From Thermoprotei archaeon (GTDB taxonomy: Archaea > Thermoproteota > Thermoprotei_A > Sulfolobales > Ignisphaeraceae): a stretch of DNA of 6,315 nucleotides. Within the stretch, counting starts at the first letter, position 1. The number at the start of each line of letters is the position of its first letter. This document shows positions 1 through 5,280 of this stretch, one piece after another. Position numbers and translations under genes: made by a program. Location: the NCBI GenBank assembly GCA_003661865.1, contig QMWY01000072.1, positions 1 to 6,315 on the forward strand, in the 5' to 3' direction. The notes beneath the pieces were generated by a model that was not told the DNA's origin, did not search any database, and worked only from the letters and a program-made list of their open reading frames with translations.

Positions 1-50
1 ATAGACGCGATGTGCTGGAGATAGGGATAAGGTTCTACAAAGGTTCGTAG
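1..50 (+). CDS. C-terminal end of an unidentified protein (partial)
   Basis: The frame beginning at base 3 reads RRDVLEIGIRFYKGS and then a TAG at 48-50. The composition (charged, aliphatic, AGG arginine, ATA isoleucine) is what one expects for a real archaeal C-terminus, and the other two plus frames are less protein-like. Only 15 residues are visible, so no family can be named. The stop lies a few bases from the 3' end of the sRNA on the opposite strand, so the two transcripts would converge. It could also be a chance open frame. Confidence 0.4.
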   Translation, partial: RRDVLEIGIRFYKGS

Positions 51-55
51 CCCCC

Positions 56-115
56 CGCGTATCAGCAAGGGGACGCTCATCACCTGCTCAGCTCGTCGTG
101 AACTCATCATGCCGC
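56..115 (-). ncRNA. C/D box guide sRNA (2'-O-methylation guide)
   Basis: Read on the minus strand, all four boxes occur in the right order and spacing. Box C ATGATGA is at 110-104, followed by a 12-nt guide (103-92). Box D' CTGA is at 91-88, followed by a 4-nt spacer. Box C' GTGATGA is at 83-77, followed by an 11-nt guide (76-66). Box D CTGA is at 65-62. Such archaeal sRNAs bind L7Ae, Nop5 and fibrillarin and direct ribose methylation of the target base paired to the fifth guide nucleotide upstream of D or D'. That predicts a U (opposite base 96) for the D' guide and a G (opposite base 70) for the D guide. Eight bases of the predicted D' target, CGTCGTGA, also occur in a conserved stretch of 23S rRNA that I recall as CGUCGUGAGACAG; this target is tentative. 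No TATA box is evident at the expected distance, so the RNA may be processed from a longer transcript. The outer ends are estimates; GCG (115-113) and CGC (59-57) could form a short closing stem. Confidence 0.85.
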
Positions 116-139
116 ATGATAAGCCACCAGGAGGTCTTT

Positions 140-182
140 CGCCAGGTGTAGGCGGAGCTGAGCGCTGCCCCTACCCCAGCTC
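140..182. repeat. Two adjacent GC-rich hairpins
   Basis: CGCC (140-143) pairs with GGCG (151-154) around a 7-nt loop. GAGCTG (155-160) then pairs with CAGCTC (177-182). The stretch is clearly more GC-rich than the AT-rich promoter region that follows. On the minus strand it lies just upstream of the C/D sRNA and could be part of its precursor. On the plus strand it could be the 3' end of the upstream transcript. No RNA family is recognised. Confidence 0.35.
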
Positions 183-257
183 GTATCTACCTTGAAGACC
201 CTTTATGCGCTGAGAAGTAATGGTTGAAGTACTGTTGTTATTGAATCTGTAAAAGGC

Positions 258-264
258 ATTTATC
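258..264 (+). promoter_or_regulatory. Possible TATA box for the toxin-antitoxin pair
   Basis: ATTTATC sits about 60 nt upstream of the antitoxin ATG in an AT-rich stretch. Transcription would start near 286-290 and leave a leader of about 35 nt that contains the Shine-Dalgarno site GGGAGGT at 310-316. The match to the archaeal TATA consensus is partial. Confidence 0.35.
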
Positions 265-323
265 GCGGATATTGCTAGTTTATCAAGGTTAATTGCAGCG
301 GCATCTATTGGGAGGTTAGTGCT

Positions 324-539
324 ATGGCTAGGGTTATCCGTGCCCGGTATGAGAATGGTGTTTTGAAGCCCCTCGAAAAGCTAGATCTTAGGGAAGGTGA
401 GGAGGTTAGAATAGTTGTGCTACCTAAAGAGTTCTCTGAGCTTATTGAAGAGATCGAAATTGAAGCTAAAGAGGATGTAGATAAGATTCTTAGGGAAGGC
501 AGAGAGCGATGGGTAGGATGGTATTCGACACAAGCGTGA
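324..539 (+). CDS. vapB: VapB-type antitoxin, DUF104/AF2212-like family
   Basis: This 71-residue protein begins with the signature of the DUF104 (AF2212-like) antitoxins: an N-terminal beta-rich segment ending in ENGVLKPLEKLDLREGEEV and IVVL (about residues 10-33). A charged helix follows (about 37-65) that would wrap around and block the partner PIN toxin. The length is normal for the family. The ATG is supported by GGGAGGT (310-316), seven bases upstream. The 3' end overlaps the PIN toxin gene start at 509 by 31 bp, the usual antitoxin-first coupled arrangement. DUF104 antitoxins are known to accompany VapC-type PIN RNases; repression of its own promoter is expected by analogy but no operator is obvious. 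The antitoxin is intact while its toxin frame is broken. Confidence 0.88.
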   Translation: MARVIRARYENGVLKPLEKLDLREGEEVRIVVLPKEFSELIEEIEIEAKEDVDKILREGRERWVGWYSTQA

Positions 540-996
540 TTGTAAAAGCCGTTCTGAAACCCAGCAGATGGCTGCCTAGAGATATTTACGAGCGTGAGGC
601 TGAAACACATGAGAAGTCAAGATTGCTGATACGATTGGTGAGGCAGAAGCGTATTAAAGGTGCTCATACCTTTTCGTTGCACTCATAGAAGTAGCTGGTG
701 TACCAACTAGGCTAGCCTCAAGCTCTCTATCTAGAGAAGTTGTTGAATTGCTAAAGTCTTCAGAATACTACCATATAATTCACGAGGAAGAGATTAGGGA
801 CCATGTTATCCAGATAGCTCTTGAAGTAGGATCGAGCGGTTTCGATACTTATTTCATAGCAGTAGCTAAAACGTTCAATGCGGTATTAATAACTGATGAC
901 GAACCTATGGCTGTACATGCAGAACGCCTAGGTATAGATACAATTCTCATAGGGAAGATTAGTATTGAAGAACTCAGAACTAAGATGTTATGTTAG
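509..996 (+). pseudogene. vapC: VapC-type PIN-domain RNase toxin, frameshifted
   Basis: The frame opening at ATG 509 gives MGRMVFDTSVIVKAVLK, the classic PIN start with its first catalytic aspartate (FDTS). It stops early at 686-688 after 59 residues. From about 675 the next frame continues the protein without a stop: ALIEVAG (acidic residue of the PIN site), SGFDTYFIAVA (second aspartate) and LITDDEPM (final aspartates), ending at TAG 994-996. Restoring one T in the run at 671-674 gives AHTFFVALIEVAG and a continuous protein of about 162 residues, the normal length for VapC-like RNases, which cleave tRNA or rRNA. All expected active-site acids survive in the joined product. An alternative start is ATG 518. 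Explanations are a true inactivating deletion, a homopolymer sequencing error, or recoding; the first two are more likely. A downstream fragment could start at ATG 748 but would lack half the fold. Confidence 0.85.
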
Positions 997-1138
997 CAGA
1001 GAATTGACTTAATTACATGAGGTAGTTAATCCTTTGTGAAATCACATTTCCTTACTGTGCTTGTGTAAACAGTTTTAACATGTAATAAAGCCTTAACTGA
1101 TACGCTTCTCACGTGGCATTAACCAGATATCAGTTAAT
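997..1138. other. Intergenic region with palindromes, no gene seen
   Basis: This AT-rich stretch between the PIN toxin and the minus-strand ORFs shows no coding frame or RNA gene that I can support. It contains the palindrome TGTGA-AA-TCACA at 1035-1046. It also has an inverted repeat with perfect 10-bp arms, TTAACTGATA at 1093-1102 and TATCAGTTAA at 1128-1137. Since the genes on both sides point into it, the hairpins may act as 3'-end or terminator structures. Confidence 0.5.
1093..1137. repeat. 10-bp inverted repeat, 25-bp spacer
   Basis: TTAACTGATA (1093-1102) and TATCAGTTAA (1128-1137) are perfect reverse complements. The right arm also lies within ATTAAC...GTTAAT (1118-1138), a second near-palindrome around a central GATATC. 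The position is just past the stop of the minus-strand ORF at 1139-1324, which suits a transcript-end hairpin. It could equally be a protein-binding site or the scar of a small mobile element. Confidence 0.5.
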
Positions 1139-1324
1139 CTATTTGGCGCATCGGCTATATTGCCGACTAAATAGATTCTGACATGTCCGAAGCCCATGGT
1201 CCTGTCTAAGGCTATCAAGGACGACCAGTATCACGTTGAGCCCTGGGGCACGGAGATGCGCCGGGCATAGAAGTCTGGGCGTAGATATATCCGCTAAGGT
1301 TAGGACACGCTGCCCATTCCTCAC
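1139..1324 (-). CDS. Small ORF with sulfatase-like N-terminal motif, possibly a gene remnant
   Basis: The 61-residue frame starts with a GTG that overlaps the stop of the ArsR gene by 4 bp (GTGA), a common operon overlap. Residues 29-45 read GLNVILVVLDSLRQDHG. This closely resembles the opening strand and metal-binding aspartate of the sulfatase/alkaline-phosphatase superfamily (pattern NVILIVLDTLRADH). A real member would run to several hundred residues, whereas this frame ends 16 residues after the motif. The 28 residues before the motif do not look like a domain. The best reading is a degraded fragment of a sulfatase-type gene; chance similarity cannot be excluded. Confidence 0.3.
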   Translation of the reverse strand: MRNGQRVLTLADISTPRLLCPAHLRAPGLNVILVVLDSLRQDHGLRTCQNLFSRQYSRCAK

Positions 1325-1728
1325 CTCTTCCCGGGCTTGGTTAGGTGGCTGCGGAGTAGCCTAAGGAGCTCTTCCACGAGCTCCTTATGGGCAAGTGTGT
1401 AGACCTTGTACCTACCAATGCTATACGAAGCTACGAGCCCCCGGCTCTTCAACACCCTTAGGCTGTGGGACACGAGCGATGGTTCGACCCCTAGAACGCT
1501 CGCCAGCATACATACTGGGAGGTCGTGCTGTGCTAGGAGCGCTAGGATACCGAGCCTTACGGGGTTAGCTAGCGCGGAAAGGAGTTCTGAAGCCCTTGCC
1601 AACCAGTCCACATCCGGGACCTCTAGGCTCTCCCCGCGCCTAGCCCTGACTACGTTCTCAACACCTTCGCCACATAGCTTCTTAGCCTTCTCTACAGCCC
1701 TCCTAAGCTCAGTAACTCCACCCATCAC
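1321..1728 (-). CDS. ArsR-family winged-helix transcriptional repressor
   Basis: The 135-residue protein carries a complete ArsR-type winged helix at about residues 44-112. It has LLSALANPVRLGILALL, then HDLPVCMLASVLGVEPSLVSHSLRVL for the helix-turn-helix, and the wing YSIGRYKVYTL. Cys73 lies in the DLPVC segment, where ArsR/SmtB metalloid sensors have their ELCVCDL cysteines. Only one cysteine is present there, so classical arsenite sensing by that site alone is doubtful; Cys19 sits in the N-terminal extension. About 40 residues precede the domain, which is longer than usual and predicted helical. GTG at 1728 or ATG at 1725 may be the start. It diverges from the ferredoxin gene across 87 bp, so it probably controls itself and that gene. 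The ligand is unknown. Confidence 0.88.
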   Translation of the reverse strand: MMGGVTELRRAVEKAKKLCGEGVENVVRARRGESLEVPDVDWLARASELLSALANPVRLGILALLAQHDLPVCMLASVLGVEPSLVSHSLRVLKSRGLVASYSIGRYKVYTLAHKELVEELLRLLRSHLTKPGKR

Positions 1729-1745
1729 GTCCCCGCCTATCCTAA

Positions 1746-1767
1746 ATTATGTACAGCAGAGCATAAT
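1746..1767. promoter_or_regulatory. Inverted repeat, candidate ArsR operator
   Basis: ATTATG (1746-1751) and CATAAT (1762-1767) are perfect 6-bp inverted arms spaced by 10 bp, about one and a half helical turns centre to centre. They lie between the TATA box and the repressor start, over the expected minus-strand transcription start. A dimeric repressor bound there would block its own promoter and could hinder the divergent ferredoxin promoter. Assignment to this regulator is inferred from position. Confidence 0.5.
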
Positions 1768-1768
1768 G

Positions 1769-1777
1769 CTTTTATAC
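1769..1777. promoter_or_regulatory. Shared or bidirectional TATA box
   Basis: The minus strand reads GTATAAAAG (1777-1769), a good archaeal TATA element about 40-48 nt from the repressor start, placing its transcription start near 1747-1750. The plus strand of the same site, CTTTTATAC, is about 40 nt from the ferredoxin ATG at 1815. This predicts a leader of roughly 14 nt, consistent with the lack of a convincing Shine-Dalgarno site there. One element may therefore serve both directions. Confidence 0.55.
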
Positions 1778-1814
1778 AACTGAAAAATTCTTCAGGTAAG
1801 ATACGGGTTAGATA

Positions 1815-2300
1815 ATGGCGTTAGAGAAAGTCCCTGTCGTAGGTAAAGACATCCTTGGAAGACCTATAAAGGATTTTTCAGAAACTAGCTGGTGGGGTAT
1901 CCCAAGGAAGGAGATCCCGTGGTACCCCAGGATAGACTACGAGAGGTGCATAGGCTGCGGGCTCTGCCTCCTAACCTGTAGCGGTAGAAACGTCTACGAC
2001 TGGGACTTTGAGAAGATGAGGCCCGTAGTTGCAAGGCCCTACAACTGCATGGTTGGGTGCGACACCTGCGCAAAGCTATGCCCTAGAGACGCAATAATAT
2101 TCCCACACCTCGGGGAGCTCAGGAAGTGGCGCGATAGGGCGGGAGCTGTTAAGAAGGCAATGGAGACCGTAAGGGCGCTTGCAGATAAAAAGTGCAGAAT
2201 AAATCATCGCGATCTTAATGTAGCCGAGTTGCGCAAACAGCTCGGGAGCCTAGCATCGCAAAGCGGGCATCAATTGCGAATAGCTAACCTAATAAAGTAG
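1815..2300 (+). CDS. Ferredoxin-like protein with two 4Fe-4S clusters
   Basis: Residues 36-100 form the core. WYPRIDYERC leads into the first cluster motif CIGCGLCLLTC (Cys45, 48, 51, 55). The second motif is CMVGCDTCAKLCP (Cys78, 82, 85, 89) followed by RDAIIFP. The second has an extra residue (C-x3-C-x2-C-x3-CP), a trait of a conserved small ferredoxin family that I recall with WHGIPR..IPWYP before the first cluster and YNCMVGC at the second; this protein has both. It should be a cytoplasmic electron carrier or the electron-transfer subunit of an oxidoreductase; the partner is not in the window. The family is usually little more than 100 residues. Here about 36 residues after position 125 (from DKKCRINHRD) look unrelated and use CGC, CAA and CGA codons that the core avoids, so the natural end may have been replaced. 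Expression is probably controlled by the divergent ArsR-type gene. Confidence 0.85.
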   Translation: MALEKVPVVGKDILGRPIKDFSETSWWGIPRKEIPWYPRIDYERCIGCGLCLLTCSGRNVYDWDFEKMRPVVARPYNCMVGCDTCAKLCPRDAIIFPHLGELRKWRDRAGAVKKAMETVRALADKKCRINHRDLNVAELRKQLGSLASQSGHQLRIANLIK

Positions 2301-2342
2301 GACGAGTACTCAGACCGTGGGAAGGGATTGGGGTACCGCTGA

Positions 2343-2528
2343 ATGGCGAAGTCCGTCAAGAGAGTTTCGCGCGCGATCGAGCGAACAGCTGGTGAAGCCC
2401 AGCTAATTATGCTTCATGACTGCTCCAAAGTAATCGATGCTTTCTTCACTACATTGGCTCCTGTAAGAGGGTTTGAGAAGCTTATCCTAGGTAAGAATCC
2501 GCTATTCGTAGTAGAGGCCACTAAGTAA
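2343..2528 (+). CDS. Small hypothetical protein or gene remnant
   Basis: This 61-residue frame starts at ATG 2343, 42 bp after the ferredoxin stop and in the same frame. The first 20 residues are basic with atypical codons (TCG CGC GCG ATC GAG CGA). The second half (HDCSKVIDAFF, then GFEKLILGKNPLFVVEATK) reads like the end of a globular protein. The last stretch faintly recalls C-termini of some class I SAM-dependent methyltransferases, but no SAM-binding motif is present and I do not assign a function. GGGATTGGGG at 2324-2333 could act as a weak ribosome-binding site. A truncated remnant joined to foreign sequence is as likely as a functional small protein. Confidence 0.4.
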   Translation: MAKSVKRVSRAIERTAGEAQLIMLHDCSKVIDAFFTTLAPVRGFEKLILGKNPLFVVEATK

Positions 2529-2548
2529 GGATCCATGCATTTAGTCCA

Positions 2549-2624
2549 TATATAATACTGGTATAAATCGTCTCTATCTAGCGCGTAAGTACTTAAGTAT
2601 CAGGTGATCGCATTGGTTTAAATT
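2549..2624 (+). promoter_or_regulatory. Promoter region of the dehydrogenase-aldolase-isomerase operon
   Basis: Three TATA-like elements occur: TATATAAT (2549-2556), GTATAAAT (2561-2568) and TTTAAATT (2617-2624). The last is best placed, putting the start of transcription near 2646 and leaving a leader of about 9 nt before the TTG at 2655. That suits a near-leaderless first gene. The upstream elements could serve an alternative start. Confidence 0.5.
2586..2599. promoter_or_regulatory. Overlapping palindromes, candidate operator
   Basis: AAGTACTT (2587-2594) and TACTTAAGTA (2590-2599) are perfect overlapping palindromes that also create two direct copies of TAAGTA (2586-2591 and 2594-2599) eight bases apart. 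The site lies about 18 bp upstream of the best TATA box. A repressor or activator of the sugar operon could bind there. No regulator gene for this operon is adjacent. Confidence 0.4.
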
Positions 2625-2654
2625 CTATAGCTCTAAGGGTTCTAGGGAACTACC

Positions 2655-3662
2655 TTGAAGGCAGCTTACGTGTTTGGCCCTAGGGATGTCAGGGTTGTTG
2701 AAGTACCTAAGCCAGCTATTCAGAGGCCAGATGACGTTGTTGTGAAGGTTAAGGCGTGCGGCGTATGCCCATTCGACCTCAGGATATACCTAGGGCTTTT
2801 CAAAGGTAAGTATCCGATACCCGTAGGTCATGAGGTTGCAGGGATTGTAGAGGAGGTTGGTAAGGATGTAACTCACGTTTCTCCAGGAGATGTCGTGATT
2901 CTAGACGCTATGATTAGGTGTGGGGTCTGTAGATACTGCAGAAGGGGTCTGGATAACCTTTGTGAGAGGAAAGGTCCTTTACCTAATGGGTTTGCCGAGT
3001 ACATTAGGATCCCGTCGAGGTACGTATACAAAGCTTCCAAAACTATTGATTTTATCGAGCTTGCGCTTTGCGAACCTCTTGCATGCTGTGTAAATGCTGT
3101 TGAAAAAGCCGGAGAGCTTCTTCCCGGAGACATTGTTCATATCATAGGTGCCGGTCCCATAGGGCTTATGTTCCTAAAGCTATTCAAGTTCATGGGCTTG
3201 AGAACCATTGTCTCAGAGGTTCTAGAGCATAGGATCAGGGCTGCTGAGAGGTGTGGAGCTGACCTAGTACTGAATCCGAAGGCGGATAATGTCGAGAAGG
3301 AGATCCTGGGCTTCACTCAAGGGTATGGAGTCGACGTAACAGTTCTTACCGCAACTACTAAAGAAACCTTCAGTTTAGCCCTGAGGACTACAGCTAAGGC
3401 AGGGACTGTGCTGCTCTTCGCTGCTAGGTATCCATCGATAACTGTTGAGCTAGACCCGAATATCGTGCACTTCAAGGAGCTTAAAATAATTGGTGTGGAG
3501 GGCAGGACGACTAAGCAGTTCTACAAGGCCTTTAGGCTTATAACAACACGTGCTGTTGTGCTCAGAGACATTGTAAGCCATGTGCTCCGTCTAGACGAGA
3601 TCAAGGAGGCGTTCGAAACTGCTCTAGCAAGAGAAGGGTTAAAGGTAGTCGTAACTCCATGA
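2655..3662 (+). CDS. Zinc-dependent medium-chain alcohol/polyol dehydrogenase
   Basis: The 335-residue protein is a full-length MDR-superfamily enzyme related to sorbitol, threonine and alcohol dehydrogenases. Catalytic zinc ligands are Cys38 (in ACGVCPFD), His59 and Glu60 (GHEVAG) plus the CEPLACC motif near residue 140. A structural zinc is held by Cys89, Cys92, Cys95 and Cys103 (CGVCRYC...C). The Rossmann dinucleotide site is IGAGPIGLM around residue 165. It would oxidise a secondary hydroxyl, or reduce the ketone, using NAD(P). Position 40, normally Ser or Thr in the proton relay (C-x-[ST]-D), is Phe. The TTG start is chosen because the protein begins there with the family's usual MKAAYVFGP and the TATA box is close. 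It leads a three-gene operon, followed after a few bases by the aldolase. The substrate is unknown; a sugar, polyol or inositol derivative is inferred from the neighbours. Confidence 0.9.
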   Translation: MKAAYVFGPRDVRVVEVPKPAIQRPDDVVVKVKACGVCPFDLRIYLGLFKGKYPIPVGHEVAGIVEEVGKDVTHVSPGDVVILDAMIRCGVCRYCRRGLDNLCERKGPLPNGFAEYIRIPSRYVYKASKTIDFIELALCEPLACCVNAVEKAGELLPGDIVHIIGAGPIGLMFLKLFKFMGLRTIVSEVLEHRIRAAERCGADLVLNPKADNVEKEILGFTQGYGVDVTVLTATTKETFSLALRTTAKAGTVLLFAARYPSITVELDPNIVHFKELKIIGVEGRTTKQFYKAFRLITTRAVVLRDIVSHVLRLDEIKEAFETALAREGLKVVVTP

Positions 3663-3663
3663 A

Positions 3664-3669
3664 GAGGTG
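3664..3669 (+). promoter_or_regulatory. Shine-Dalgarno site deciding the aldolase start
   Basis: GAGGTG matches the archaeal anti-Shine-Dalgarno end of 16S rRNA and lies six bases before TTG 3676. The alternative GTG at 3667 lies inside this motif and has no site of its own, so translation is better explained from the TTG. Confidence 0.55.
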
Positions 3670-3675
3670 CTGAGC

Positions 3676-4437
3676 TTGAGAAACGGGCTCAGGCTAAACA
3701 GAATCATAGCCCCCGACGGTAGAACACTGATCGTCGCTATGGACCACGGCATAGCTCTTGGAGCTGTTAGAGGCCTTGAAAAAGTTGCGGATGTAATCAG
3801 CAAGGTATGGAGAGGGGGCGCGGATGCAGTGATGCTCAACTTGGGTATGCTGAAAGCCGTAGAAAGCTTTATCCCTAAGGGTCTAGGGGTTATCGCCAGC
3901 ATAGGGGTTGTGAAAACAACGGTCAGCTATCCCTATATTGTAGAGGCAGCCGTTAAGCTGGGCGCGGATTGTATAAAGGTAATGTTCTTTGCGGAGACGG
4001 AGAGGGATAGCGATAACATCCATAGGCTGCTTGAGCTAGCGTCCATATGTACTAGCTGGGGCATGCCGCTCATGATCGAGGTGTATCCTAAGAGGAACCC
4101 GCACAGCCCTGATACCTTAGCACACTACGTTAGGCGTTGCAATGAGGTGGGTGCGGATATCATAAAGACATTCTACACGGGCTCCAAGGAGAGCTTCAAG
4201 TATGTGGTCAGCGCATCTGCATCTCCCATAGTAATCCTTGGGGGGCCTAGGGTTGAGAAGGAGGAGCAGTTGCTGATGATGGTTAGGGATGCTCTAGAGG
4301 CTGGGGCTATAGGAGTGGCTTTTGGTAGGAATATATGGCAGCACCCCTATCCGGAGAGGATCACGGCAGCTCTAAGGATGGTGATACATGAGGGCAGGCC
4401 TCTAGACGAGGCTGTTAAGCTGCTAAAGGGTGGATAG
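3676..4437 (+). CDS. Class I DhnA/LsrF-type aldolase (DeoC/FbaB/LacD superfamily)
   Basis: From TTG 3676 the protein has 253 residues (256 if GTG 3667 is used). It aligns by eye with archaeal class I aldolases, fructose-bisphosphate aldolase DhnA and the ADH synthase of archaeal aromatic amino acid synthesis. Seen are GRTLIVAMDHGIALG (Asp23-His24-Gly), GMPLMIEVYP with the likely catalytic Tyr137, and GADIIKTFYTG with the Schiff-base Lys164. The phosphate-binding ends are VILGGPR and VAFGRNIWQ. It should reversibly cleave or form a C-C bond through a lysine imine. Its place between a dehydrogenase (13 nt upstream; 4 nt with the GTG start) and an isomerase (2 nt downstream) points to carbohydrate breakdown rather than aromatic synthesis; no shikimate-pathway genes are visible. 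An annotation as ADH synthase or FBP aldolase would be a family guess. Confidence 0.88.
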   Translation: MRNGLRLNRIIAPDGRTLIVAMDHGIALGAVRGLEKVADVISKVWRGGADAVMLNLGMLKAVESFIPKGLGVIASIGVVKTTVSYPYIVEAAVKLGADCIKVMFFAETERDSDNIHRLLELASICTSWGMPLMIEVYPKRNPHSPDTLAHYVRRCNEVGADIIKTFYTGSKESFKYVVSASASPIVILGGPRVEKEEQLLMMVRDALEAGAIGVAFGRNIWQHPYPERITAALRMVIHEGRPLDEAVKLLKGG

Positions 4438-4439
4438 CC

Positions 4440-5276
4440 TTGGTATGGGCCATAGGCCTAAGCCACTCAATATTCTGGAACTATAGCCTTGAGGAGGCCC
4501 TTGAGATATGCTCGAGGATCGGTGTAGAGCTTCTCGAAATCTGGGCTGACCATCCCGCGGTGTATCCCGCTATTGACGATGCTCCGTACATAAGCAAGAT
4601 CAGGGATGTGCTCGCATCTTACGACATCAGCGTAACCGTCCATGCTTCATGCCATGACGTGAACATAGCTAGCATAAACCCGGGTATAAGGAAAGAATCC
4701 GTTAGACAGATGCTAGGCTCTGCTAGGCTAGCGCATGAGCTAGGCTCCGAGATAGTCGTTGTACACCCCGGTAGGAGGACTACACGCTATATCAACGACT
4801 CTACATACATAGCCTATGCTGTCAAGAGCCTAAAGATCGTAGCGGGTGAAGCCCAGGACTACGGCGTGACTATATGTGTTGAGAATATGGAGAATAACCC
4901 CCGGCAGTTTGCTGTAAAACCCGAGGTCATTTTATCGATAGTGAGGGAGGTCGATCACCCGAACGTTAAGATAACGTTTGATGTAGCCCACGCAAATACG
5001 TACATCGATCCCATCGAATACTTCCGCAGGATTAGAGAGTATGTGGCTCATGTTCATCTAAGCAACAATTTTGGGCAGAAGACCCCTAGGGTACATATGC
5101 CACTGTATAAGGGTAGCATCGACATGTATACGCTACTTAGAACTTTCTACGAATACGGGTATAGAGGCAGATTGGTAATAGAGGGAGGTTCTTATGAAAA
5201 TACCGTGGAAAGCGTAGCTAAAAACGTTGATTACCTTAGGGTAGTGATAAAAGAACTCCTAAAAGATGAACAATGA
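4440..5276 (+). CDS. Xylose-isomerase-like TIM-barrel sugar isomerase/epimerase
   Basis: The 278-residue protein has the AP-endonuclease-2/xylose-isomerase TIM-barrel layout found in IolE, IolI, hydroxypyruvate isomerase and tagatose epimerases. Segments are HASCHDVNIAS (68-78), VVVHPG (106-111), VENMENN (147-153), TFDVAHAN (179-186), AHVHLSNN (203-210) and VIEGG (246-250). The likely divalent-metal ligands are Glu148, Asp181, His206 and Glu248, all present. Such enzymes catalyse metal-assisted enediol isomerisation, epimerisation or dehydration of sugars and inositol derivatives; endonuclease IV shares the fold, but the context favours sugar chemistry. The TTG start lies 2 nt after the aldolase stop with GGTGG in the preceding codons as ribosome-binding site, showing tight translational coupling. 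Sequence alone does not fix the substrate. Confidence 0.87.
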   Translation: MVWAIGLSHSIFWNYSLEEALEICSRIGVELLEIWADHPAVYPAIDDAPYISKIRDVLASYDISVTVHASCHDVNIASINPGIRKESVRQMLGSARLAHELGSEIVVVHPGRRTTRYINDSTYIAYAVKSLKIVAGEAQDYGVTICVENMENNPRQFAVKPEVILSIVREVDHPNVKITFDVAHANTYIDPIEYFRRIREYVAHVHLSNNFGQKTPRVHMPLYKGSIDMYTLLRTFYEYGYRGRLVIEGGSYENTVESVAKNVDYLRVVIKELLKDEQ

Positions 5277-5280
5277 ACAA

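Noticed and set aside
115..165. A second C/D sRNA on the plus strand (ATGATAA near 116, CTGA near 158)
   Set aside because: The C box is imperfect and no D' or C' boxes occur at suitable spacing.
305..610. Minus-strand ORF opposite the antitoxin
   Set aside because: It is serine-rich antisense of a clear DUF104 antitoxin and PIN start.
1406..1783. Plus-strand ORF opposite the ArsR gene
   Set aside because: The minus frame encodes a complete winged-helix domain. The plus product is Ser/Thr/Pro-rich antisense sequence running into the promoter.
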